Positions 15,434 through 20,892 of a DNA stretch of 21,221 nucleotides are shown piece after piece. The DNA is taken from positions 1 to 21,221 of IMG/VR virus record IMGVR_UViG_3300032278_000141. One strand, written 5' to 3'. A program made the translations under genes and the position numbers. This DNA comes from a virus. A model generated the notes under the pieces. That model did not search any database and was not told the DNA's origin. It worked only from the letters and a program-made list of their open reading frames with translations. Each line of letters opens with the position of its first letter. Within the stretch, counting starts at the first letter, position 1.

Positions 15434-17386
15434 TCAACCCATCATAAATTGATCTAACTGTTCTGGGTGACATTTATAGTTACCTTGCGCTCTGCCAATC
15501 CATGCTGCTTGATGACACCACATTTTCAACGTCGATTCTTGAATTTTATTCTTATAACTATAAGAAATATTACCTTTTATCAACTCAGAATCATCGTTTG
15601 AAACGAATTCTTTCCAATGATAAGAAAAATCATCTTCTTTTATTTCTTCATTTCTATCTCTAGTCATCAACAAAAATACTTGAAACTTAACAAGATCAAA
15701 AATCACTTCATATTCCGTGTTAAAGTTTTTAGAAAACTCTAAGAACAAAACAAATTTACGAATATCATTAGATAAGTCAACAGATTTTAACACACATCTC
15801 AACCATGTCGCCTCTTCAATGGGCCAAAATATATCTGAAAGTGTTTCATCATGATGATTCCACCCTCCTCCAGAGTATCCTGTCTCAATATAATCTTTAA
15901 CAGTCAAATACTCTGTGTTAAAAATAGTGTCGCCATTTTTGCAAAACTCTATGAATATCTCATAAAAATCAATATATTCTAACTTATATTTCTGATAATA
16001 GAATTTAGATATGTATTCAAGGATTCCCAAACTGTGAAACGCTTGTATCGCCCATCCATAAACAAACATCTGTTTCAAGTCTTCAGTGCTGCAAGTATTA
16101 GTACTAACTACTATATCTTCATATTCTTGAATATCACCTCTTGTCTCTACAGACGAATGCCACAAATAAATGGGAGATCGAATTGTTTTTATCTCGTATT
16201 TAGCCTTATATTTAGTCTCATTCATGGGCGCATTGACAAAAACACCACAATTATAAATAAAAACAACGGGTCGAGGAAACAAACCCATCATTTGATTAAG
16301 ACTATTTTTATAACTATCAATAGTCTCGCCTGGCATTCCCATTATTATTTCAGTATAATTTTCGAGACCCTGTCTTCTGAACTGTTTAACAAGCTGACTA
16401 TATTTATTAAATTTGATATTTTTTCTTTTAATGGCAATTAGTGTTGTGTCATCAAGAGACTGAACAGCAAGAGTTACTGCTCGTAACAAATCTGCATCTA
16501 TTAACTCTTTTGCTAAAGGTATAATCTTATCGGATGATACTTTTGCCCATGCGGGTCTAATTCTGCCTGGATAGCCCTTTTCTAGCTTCTCTTCTTTCAA
16601 TTTTCTAGTTAATTCAAAATCACGTTCAGCAAATATACCGAAGTTAGCATCGCAACAATCTATATATGATATTTTGTTATCTGCAAACCACTCAATCTCC
16701 TCGAAAAGTTTGTTTATATCCCATTTTCTCACTTTCGTTTTTGTCGCACTGCCCCAATCACAAAAAGTACATTCGAAAGGGCAGCCCCTATTTGTTTCCC
16801 ACGCAACTATGTAGTCTACGTCATCAACATCTTCGACTAAATCCCAAATCAAATTTGTCAGATAAGGTGAAGGTATACTGTCTAAATCATCAATTCTAGT
16901 TTGGGGCATTGTTCTTAACCCCCTCATCTCTAAACCGTTTATACTTGAATAATCATTGTAAGACAGATAGTTCTTATGCGACATATAGACTTCAAAAATC
17001 TGTTTTAAGGTCTTTTCCCCTTCTTGATGAACAAGAATATCAACATGAGGATAATCAGCAAAGAAATCACCTTCATAGTTAAGAGGAACCTCAGGCCCAC
17101 CATATATAACCGTGCAATCAGGATATTTGTCTTTCACTCTCTCAGCTAAAACATTTGTTATTTCCCAGTTCCAGACATAACAAGAACAAACTAACAAATC
17201 AGGATCTTCAACACGTTCAATATATTCATCTAGCTTATCTCTAAATATAAATGTTTTTTGATAATCAAACTTATCTTTGAGATTAGAAAACGAATTTATA
17301 TATGAAAACAAAGATGCAATGCTATAGGGTACATGAATAGACGATGCATACTTATAATTAAATTGTGAACTGTAGACTTTAATCAT
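15434..17386 (-). CDS. B12-binding-type radical SAM enzyme
   Basis: About 650 residues. The N-terminal ~1-135 form a Rossmann-like cobalamin-binding-type domain (LLVCSCYVWNWEITNVLA, VIYGGPEVP, HVDILVHQEGEKTLKQI) without the DxHxxG motif, as in several B12 radical SAM enzymes. The radical SAM core begins at ETNRGCPFECTFCDWGS. Its cluster cysteines are C202, C206 and C209 (CxxxCxxC), followed by YIDCCDANFG, RAVTLAVQSLDD and MGMPGET. The C-terminal ~250 residues are unassigned and aromatic-rich. Such enzymes perform radical methylations or rearrangements; the substrate is unknown. I start at the ATG at 17386 because GAGG lies 6 nt upstream; an ATG at 17392 is in frame two codons earlier. It is coupled to the histidine kinase and a two-TM gene. 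Confidence 0.9.
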   Translation of the reverse strand: MIKVYSSQFNYKYASSIHVPYSIASLFSYINSFSNLKDKFDYQKTFIFRDKLDEYIERVEDPDLLVCSCYVWNWEITNVLAERVKDKYPDCTVIYGGPEVPLNYEGDFFADYPHVDILVHQEGEKTLKQIFEVYMSHKNYLSYNDYSSINGLEMRGLRTMPQTRIDDLDSIPSPYLTNLIWDLVEDVDDVDYIVAWETNRGCPFECTFCDWGSATKTKVRKWDINKLFEEIEWFADNKISYIDCCDANFGIFAERDFELTRKLKEEKLEKGYPGRIRPAWAKVSSDKIIPLAKELIDADLLRAVTLAVQSLDDTTLIAIKRKNIKFNKYSQLVKQFRRQGLENYTEIIMGMPGETIDSYKNSLNQMMGLFPRPVVFIYNCGVFVNAPMNETKYKAKYEIKTIRSPIYLWHSSVETRGDIQEYEDIVVSTNTCSTEDLKQMFVYGWAIQAFHSLGILEYISKFYYQKYKLEYIDFYEIFIEFCKNGDTIFNTEYLTVKDYIETGYSGGGWNHHDETLSDIFWPIEEATWLRCVLKSVDLSNDIRKFVLFLEFSKNFNTEYEVIFDLVKFQVFLLMTRDRNEEIKEDDFSYHWKEFVSNDDSELIKGNISYSYKNKIQESTLKMWCHQAAWIGRAQGNYKCHPEQLDQFMMG

Positions 17387-17414
17387 CGTCATCCTCAGAT
17401 TTCACACGTTGCAT

Positions 17415-17846
17415 TCAGCCGTTACCATCACTGCCTCTTTGATCGTATAAGGCAACAACCGCAGATGAGAGTATACCCAGCATAACTAGTAATAATCTCT
17501 CAAAAAAAGCGAGTTCTTTTTCGATGCCCACAGTTCCCTTGGGTGACCACCAAGAAACCACACTCATCATCACCATACAGCCCACTAATATTAATACTCC
17601 AATGAAAACTAGCCTGACTACACTTATCTGACCCTGTGTCTTCATCAAAAACGTATTGTTTTTCTCACTAGAAGCTAAATTTTTAGCTAAATCAGTGACT
17701 TGTTCTTCAAGAATTAATATAACTTCGTGATCTGTCTTTCCTTGATAAACGGGATTAGCCGAGTGATTCGAATCGTTAATATTGTTTTCTTCCATTTCAT
17801 CATCATCATCTGTCACTATCGTAACGAAATGAAAGAAAAATGTCAA
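17415..17846 (-). CDS. Two-TM membrane protein of unknown function
   Basis: Up to 143 residues. The N-terminal ~80 residues are acidic with a short coiled coil (VILILEEQVTDLAKNLASSE). Two predicted membrane helices follow: VRLVFIGVLILVGCMVMMSV and ERLLLVMLGILSSAVVALY, with a short polar tail. A TTG start at 17846 overlaps the AP2 stop as TTGA and has AAGGA 12 nt upstream; an ATG at 17795 gives a 126-residue form with no SD. The layout resembles the holin-like protein at 13139-13522 (polar arm, helix, two TMs, hydrophilic tail), so it may be a second holin-like protein. Alternatively it may be a membrane partner of the kinase or the radical SAM enzyme. Confidence 0.65.
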   Translation of the reverse strand: MTFFFHFVTIVTDDDDEMEENNINDSNHSANPVYQGKTDHEVILILEEQVTDLAKNLASSEKNNTFLMKTQGQISVVRLVFIGVLILVGCMVMMSVVSWWSPKGTVGIEKELAFFERLLLVMLGILSSAVVALYDQRGSDGNG

Positions 17847-18244
17847 CCGAAATTTAATTCCTTAACATTATCTAAATTCATGTTTTTAACACCATTGTCA
17901 TATGCAACTGCTGCCCTATAATCTGTCTCAAATGTGCCTAGATGATGTTTTTTCCCCTTATGTATAAAAGATGCTTGCCACTTATTTTTTCGTCCCGCTC
18001 TATACGCCTGAGTATGCAAATTAACGCCTATAAACTTTGATTTGGGATAAGATCCATTACTCGATACAGATTTCGATATAGATTTAGACAAAGGTTTCGA
18101 CGCAGATTTAGAAACCGTATCTTTATAATCGTAAACCCCAACTAAAATTCGAGTCTTATTATCGTCAAAATCATAACACAAATACTCATCATCTCTACGT
18201 ATCCACAAAAGATTTAAATCCCTAATAACACTTTCTTTTTCCAT
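17843..18244 (-). CDS. AP2-domain DNA-binding protein
   Basis: A 133-residue protein with a C-terminal AP2/ERF-type domain (~70-132): SKFIGVNLHTQAYRAGR, KWQASFIHKGKKHHLGTF and TDYRAAVAYDNGVKN, ending ELNFG. These match the 'Y.GV ... W.A.I ... LG.F.T...AA.AYD ... NF' signature. A Ser/Lys-rich linker (SKSASKPLSKSISKSVSS, ~45-62) joins it to an N-terminal ~40 residues with possible beta strands. In phages AP2 domains usually sit in HNH homing endonucleases; here no HNH motif is present, so it may be a free-standing DNA binder or a decayed endonuclease. ATG overlaps the queE stop by one base (TAATG). Confidence 0.85.
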   Translation of the reverse strand: MEKESVIRDLNLLWIRRDDEYLCYDFDDNKTRILVGVYDYKDTVSKSASKPLSKSISKSVSSNGSYPKSKFIGVNLHTQAYRAGRKNKWQASFIHKGKKHHLGTFETDYRAAVAYDNGVKNMNLDNVKELNFG

Positions 18245-18927
18245 TAAATTCCTCTCTTATTTCCCCAAATATCAATATGCAATCGTGTTGAATATCTGTA
18301 TCCCCACTCTTTACACAAATCAATCACCCATTCCTGTTTATTCTGTAACTCTTCTTGATTTTTAGCTTGGGGCATTAAATATATTTTATCGCCCTTAACA
18401 CCTAAGAATCGTTGAAGATATAAAACTTCTGTAAAATCTTGTGGATACTCAATAACAAACTTTAACTGAAAATCAGTTTCATTAATCATTTTTTTCAGTA
18501 CATTCAATTGAAGTCTGTTTTTTTCTTGTAGATGTCTTTCCTTTGTTGAAATGGGAATTGAATTACTTAATTTGGGACTTATCGAAAGCAAATCAATCTC
18601 TAACGAACAAAAAATAATTCCCGCTGTTTCTATTGTTATATGATATTTTTTTTCTTTAAGAATTTGACACAATTTTATTAATTGTTGTTTCTGTAAATAG
18701 GGTTCTCCCCCTGTAATTACAATGTATTTCGTTTTGTATTGATCAATTTTATCTATCAAATTCGATAAATCGATATAGTTTTCTTCCGCTTCCCATGATG
18801 TATAAGGGGTATCACACCACAAACATCTCAAGGGACAGCCACTAAATCTAACAAATGTACTGGGAACCCCAATAAGCTGCCCTTCACCTTGAATAGAATA
18901 AAATATTTCGCTTAAATTAACCTTCAT
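18244..18927 (-). CDS. queE: 7-carboxy-7-deazaguanine synthase
   Basis: A 227-residue radical SAM protein with the QueE signature. It has EIFYSIQGEG near the N-terminus, FVRFSGCPLRCLWCDT with cluster cysteines C31, C35 and C38, ITGGEPYL (71-78), TIETAG, 'ISPKLSNS' and a C-terminal TRLHIDIWGN. It converts 6-carboxy-tetrahydropterin to CDG, the committed step to preQ0, queuosine and phage deazaguanine DNA bases. Other pathway genes (folE, queD, queC) are not in this window; they may lie elsewhere or come from the host. The ATG at 18927 abuts the U-tract of a terminator hairpin and has no upstream SD. The conserved N-terminus rules out a later start. First gene of the accessory operon. Confidence 0.95.
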   Translation of the reverse strand: MKVNLSEIFYSIQGEGQLIGVPSTFVRFSGCPLRCLWCDTPYTSWEAEENYIDLSNLIDKIDQYKTKYIVITGGEPYLQKQQLIKLCQILKEKKYHITIETAGIIFCSLEIDLLSISPKLSNSIPISTKERHLQEKNRLQLNVLKKMINETDFQLKFVIEYPQDFTEVLYLQRFLGVKGDKIYLMPQAKNQEELQNKQEWVIDLCKEWGYRYSTRLHIDIWGNKRGI

Positions 18928-18973
18928 AAAAAAAGGGCCTGAACGGGAAAAGCTATTAACCCGTTTAGACCCT
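18928..18973 (-). terminator. Terminator/attenuator directly before queE start codon
   Basis: On the minus strand, arms 18973-18960 and 18947-18934 pair over 14 positions: 12 Watson-Crick pairs, one G-U and one A-C mismatch. The loop is 12 nt, followed by seven T at 18934-18928, whose first T also closes the stem base. The next base is the A of the queE ATG at 18927. The plus strand lacks a T-run, so it works leftward. Confidence 0.8.
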
Positions 18974-19062
18974 CGCTTTCTGTATTTTAGTTGATTACTT
19001 TATACAAGACTCCGACTACAAAATCTATTTTTAAAGTTAATCATGTGTCGTTTAACACGACA
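18928..19062 (-). ncRNA. queE leader RNA or stand-alone ~135-nt RNA ending in attenuator-like terminator
   Basis: This is the 300-base gene-free stretch between the genes at 19228 and 18927, minus-strand half. The transcript from the 19069-19098 promoter would begin near 19062, carry a 5' hairpin (19046-19062), run through an unassigned ~70-nt segment and reach a terminator whose U-tract touches the queE ATG. I compared it by eye with preQ1 riboswitch consensus features and found no convincing match. It may be a new deazaguanine-responsive leader, an antitermination-controlled leader, or simply a small RNA with queE expressed by read-through. Confidence 0.5.
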
Positions 19063-19068
19063 AGTTCA

Positions 19069-19098
19069 ATTATAGCACGTATTTGCAGTCATTTTCAA
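19069..19098 (-). promoter_or_regulatory. Minus-strand promoter for the queE operon leader
   Basis: On the minus strand, -35 TTGAAA (19098-19093) and -10 TATAAT (19074-19069) are separated by 18 bp. A TG one base before the -10 makes it an extended -10. The predicted start is near 19062, where a 5-bp inverted repeat TGTCG/CGACA (19046-19062) could form a 5' hairpin or an operator. It is back to back with the plus-strand small-RNA promoter. Confidence 0.7.
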
Positions 19099-19106
19099 TC
19101 CTATAA

Positions 19107-19135
19107 TTGACTTTTTTATGTTATTCTGATATAAT
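19107..19135 (+). promoter_or_regulatory. Sigma70-type promoter for plus-strand small RNA
   Basis: -35 TTGACT at 19107-19112 and -10 TATAAT at 19130-19135, with exactly 17 bp between. This is the best sigma70 match I noticed in the window. It points right and is followed within ~85 bases by a terminator, with no ORF between. The -35 is 8 bp from the -35 of a divergent minus-strand promoter (19069-19098). Confidence 0.75.
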
Positions 19136-19141
19136 AGAATT

Positions 19142-19225
19142 GTTGTTATCGCAACAGACGAATTGCCTGCTCAATACACAAAGCGACTTAGTGTCCCCCA
19201 CCTTTGATACTAAGTCGTTTTTTTT
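19142..19225 (+). ncRNA. Candidate phage small RNA (~84 nt)
   Basis: A promoter at 19107-19135 and a strong intrinsic terminator at 19184-19225 bracket a transcript too short and ORF-poor to be an mRNA. The 5' end can fold into a small hairpin (TGTTG at 19141-19145 with CAACA at 19152-19156). A single-stranded middle follows, then the terminator stem, whose 16-nt loop holds CCCCCACCTTT. That C-rich, anti-SD-like loop resembles seed regions of small RNAs that pair with ribosome-binding sites. It is complementary to the GGGGGA SD of the gene starting at 19749. It is antisense to the spacer between that gene and queE. Transcription is inferred. Confidence 0.6.
19184..19225 (+). terminator. Intrinsic terminator of the small RNA
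   Basis: A perfect 9-bp stem CGACTTAGT (19184-19192) / ACTAAGTCG (19209-19217), a 16-nt loop, then eight T (19218-19225) on the plus strand. On the minus strand the tract after the stem is only CTTTGTG, so it would terminate leftward transcription from the 19228 gene poorly. Confidence 0.85.
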
Positions 19226-19227
19226 GT

Positions 19228-19749
19228 CTAAAATCTTTTTTTCGAGTTGGGAATTGTAATCAAGATCATTCGACTACCTTTCTCCATGTTCTCTAACTCA
19301 ACATCATCAAATCTAAGCTTCTCTTGTCCCGATTCGGGGATTAACTTGTATTGTGAGTAGTCATCCTGAATCAATCTCAATTCATCTTTCGCTTGAATTG
19401 TATTATCACTACGCATATTGACAATTGGCATTTCCTTATCCCTTTTCTTGTCAAAACGACCCACCTGAATTCCCAATATCCCTTGATCACTATTAAAGTA
19501 AATAGCCGAATTCTCCCATTTCTTTAACTTTAAATCCCCTCGCAATCTCGTATTGAAACTTATAACGCCATATTCATCAATCATTACAACTTTTGCTGTG
19601 CCATCTTTCGACTTAATCGCATCAAATCCCATCTCTTTTAATTTGTGATTCATTGTTGTCATTCCCCCATACTGACGAATTACGTCGTCTATTATCTGCT
19701 GAATTTTTCGATGATTGATTATATTTTGAAATTGTTTCGATGTCAACAT
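19228..19749 (-). CDS. Hypothetical protein, possible SpoVT/AbrB-like segment
   Basis: About 173 residues. I do not firmly recognise it. Residues ~50-95 (VVMIDEYGVISFNTRLRGDLKLKKWENSA then IYFNSDQGILGIQV) follow the 'isFN..a...L....+..v.l.y#.e...igi' rhythm seen in AbrB-like swapped-hairpin proteins. The first 45 residues are helical and basic. The start is placed at the ATG at 19749, 9 nt after a strong GAGGGGG SD; a GTG at 19767 in the same frame would have no SD. The gene begins inside the zinc-ribbon gene, overlapping it by 128 nt. Its stop lies next to the terminator of the plus-strand RNA at 19142-19225. Confidence 0.68.
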   Translation of the reverse strand: MLTSKQFQNIINHRKIQQIIDDVIRQYGGMTTMNHKLKEMGFDAIKSKDGTAKVVMIDEYGVISFNTRLRGDLKLKKWENSAIYFNSDQGILGIQVGRFDKKRDKEMPIVNMRSDNTIQAKDELRLIQDDYSQYKLIPESGQEKLRFDDVELENMEKGSRMILITIPNSKKRF

Positions 19750-19867
19750 CACAAAAATCCCCCTCACAACACGTTATACAAACCTGATGACATCTACTAC
19801 ACTGATAATGCCCGTGAACAAAGACGAGACTCAAGTTCGCACCACAAAAATCGCATCTCTTTTTCAT
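19622..19867 (-). CDS. Small Cys-rich zinc-ribbon protein
   Basis: An 81-residue protein whose first ~42 residues are a clear metal-binding motif: CDFCGANLSLVFVHGHYQCSRC then HQVCITCC and GDFCD, with paired Cys and His ligands. This resembles a small family of 'HGHxQC..C' zinc ribbons seen in bacteria and phages (my recollection). The last ~39 residues (SKYNQSSKNSADNRRRNSS) are low-complexity and are the part read in another frame by the downstream gene, so their content may be dictated by that overlap. ATG at 19867 with a weak AAGAGA SD. It may bind nucleic acid or protein; specific function unknown. Confidence 0.7.
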   Translation of the reverse strand: MKKRCDFCGANLSLVFVHGHYQCSRCHQVCITCCEGDFCDVDIETISKYNQSSKNSADNRRRNSSVWGNDNNESQIKRDGI

Positions 19868-19895
19868 AGACTTTTTTCTCTTCTTATGCTATCAT
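19867..19895 (+). promoter_or_regulatory. Possible plus-strand promoter for a second small RNA, with operator-like inverted repeat
   Basis: -35 TAGACT (19867-19872), 17-bp spacer, -10 TATCAT (19890-19895) preceded by TGC (extended -10). A 7-bp inverted repeat ATGCTAT/ATAGCAT (19886-19904, 5-bp centre) covers the -10 and could be a repressor site. It points away from the zinc-ribbon gene and towards the terminator at 19921-19973. Confidence 0.45.
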
Positions 19896-19901
19896 ATATA
19901 G

Positions 19902-19973
19902 CATCAAACTTAACTTCCGCGCTGAATGATGTTCTTCTCCAACCTGTCTGGAAGAATGTCATTCAGCTTTTTT
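19902..19973 (+). ncRNA. Candidate second phage small RNA (~72 nt)
   Basis: This short stretch lies between a promoter-like sequence (19867-19895) and a long terminator hairpin (19921-19973). No ORF is present. It is antisense to the spacer between the genes at 19976-20350 and 19622-19867. Most of the RNA would be the hairpin, with a ~19-nt unpaired 5' end. The unit repeats the layout of the candidate RNA at 19142-19225. Confidence 0.45.
19921..19973 (+). terminator. Long intrinsic terminator on plus strand
   Basis: A 17-bp stem between 19921-19937 and 19951-19967 (15 Watson-Crick pairs and two G-U), 13-nt loop, six T at 19968-19973. The minus strand side is GC-rich without a T-run, so it does not look like a leftward terminator for the gene ending at 19976. 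Confidence 0.82.
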
Positions 19974-19975
19974 CG

Positions 19976-20350
19976 TCATTCCTTATAATATAGATGAGTA
20001 TCATGAATAAATGCCCCTATACTATCCTTCTGCTTACGAGTATAATTCATATCATGATAGCCACTCCTCTCTTGAAGTTCCCTGACCTGCCCCAAAGTTG
20101 TTATTCCATTCCGCTGAAATTTCTCTAATAATCTCTTATCAAATCCACATTTTTCAATAGAAACCCCACGATTATGCTGAATAGCAGCTAAAAAATCTTC
20201 CATCGTGGGGAAATCCTTTGTTCTACCCGCCGCTAATAATTCAGAATATTCCCCCTTAAAATCCTTCTGGGGTTTCCCGGGCTCACTTTCCCACTCACAT
20301 GTCATTATAGATTTCAGTGAAGTCATCCTTGACTTCAGCTTTGAATTCAT
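19976..20350 (-). CDS. Hypothetical protein with RNA polymerase alpha-CTD-like helix-hairpin-helix tail
   Basis: A 124-residue protein. Residues ~65-120 (CGFDKRLLEKFQRNGITTL then GQVRELQERSG ... QKDSIGAFI) follow the pattern of the RNA polymerase alpha C-terminal domain and related helix-hairpin-helix folds: 'L...L...gI.T+g#L ... l..i..fl'. The N-terminal half is charged (KLKSRMTSLKSIM, PQKDFKGEYSELLAAGRTKDF). ATG with SD AAAGGA about 10 nt upstream. It sits among regulatory genes at the right end. A transcription-related or DNA-binding role is plausible, but the resemblance is by eye and weak. Confidence 0.7.
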   Translation of the reverse strand: MNSKLKSRMTSLKSIMTCEWESEPGKPQKDFKGEYSELLAAGRTKDFPTMEDFLAAIQHNRGVSIEKCGFDKRLLEKFQRNGITTLGQVRELQERSGYHDMNYTRKQKDSIGAFIHDTHLYYKE

Positions 20351-20428
20351 CTTTGTTTTTCCTTTATTTTATTACTTTTCGCCGAACATATCGATTGTAC
20401 ATACATCCTTAATTTATATCCTATTATC

Positions 20429-20450
20429 TGTAAGCTTATATAAGCTTACA
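20429..20450. repeat. 22-bp perfect palindrome, candidate operator
   Basis: The half-site TGTAAGCTTAT (20429-20439) is followed immediately by its exact reverse complement (20440-20450). The palindrome covers the stop codon of the HTH gene and lies ~80 bp upstream of the start of the next gene (20350). There is no T-run, so it is not an intrinsic terminator. Perfect symmetry without a spacer suits a dimeric regulator, perhaps the HTH protein encoded beside it (inference). Confidence 0.7.
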
Positions 20451-20892
20451 TTGCACAATCGATATCCTTAGCCAATTGATGATAATATTCTGTAATCTCT
20501 TGATGCAGCCCTGAAGAAAAAACTTCCAATATTCTGTCTAGCGTTTTTCCCTCCTCTATCCACCCGCTAACCCATCTTTTTCTGTCCGATTGCACCCGCT
20601 CAATCGTATCCAAAGTCGCATCATGACGATTTGTTACCGTCGAACCACGTAGCCTGTACGTCGATTTGGGTTTGTACCCCCTCCCTCTGCTTCCCCCATT
20701 TAGACTATCCGCTTCCGCTAATGAATCAATCTTGATTAACCAGCCCTTCGTGTTTTCTTTCTTCCTTAATGTTAAGGGCGCCTCCGCAACCCCTTCCACC
20801 GTTCTCCTCACCCATGTGTAAATCGTATACCTGCTTCTATTTACCCACTCCGCTGCCTCCCGCACCGTCATCCATTCCTCTTCATTCATCAT
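20446..20892 (-). CDS. MerR/excisionase-type helix-turn-helix protein
   Basis: A ~148-residue protein. The N-terminus (EEWMTVREAAEWVNRSRYTI then YTWVRRT, and LRKKENTKGWLIKIDSL) is a winged HTH of the MerR/excisionase (HTH_17-like) kind: helix, tight turn, recognition helix, wing. The C-terminal half is a long helical region (TLDTIERVQSDRKRWVSGWI, ILEVFSSGLHQEITEYYHQL), possibly for oligomerisation. I choose the ATG at 20892 (SD GGGAG 10 nt upstream) over a TTG at 20898. It overlaps the T5orf172 gene by 11 nt. Its stop codon lies inside a 22-bp perfect palindrome (20429-20450) that could be a regulator's operator. Likely a phage transcription regulator. Confidence 0.8.
   Translation of the reverse strand: MMNEEEWMTVREAAEWVNRSRYTIYTWVRRTVEGVAEAPLTLRKKENTKGWLIKIDSLAEADSLNGGSRGRGYKPKSTYRLRGSTVTNRHDATLDTIERVQSDRKRWVSGWIEEGKTLDRILEVFSSGLHQEITEYYHQLAKDIDCAM

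Noticed and set aside
16034-16441. 135-codon plus-strand frame
   Set aside because: Antisense to the radical SAM gene; no domain, no SD, composition typical of a shadow frame.
18928-19062. preQ1 riboswitch or tRNA in the queE leader
   Set aside because: I looked for the class I core with its A-rich tail and for tRNA T-loop and acceptor pairing and found neither; kept only as an unclassified leader.
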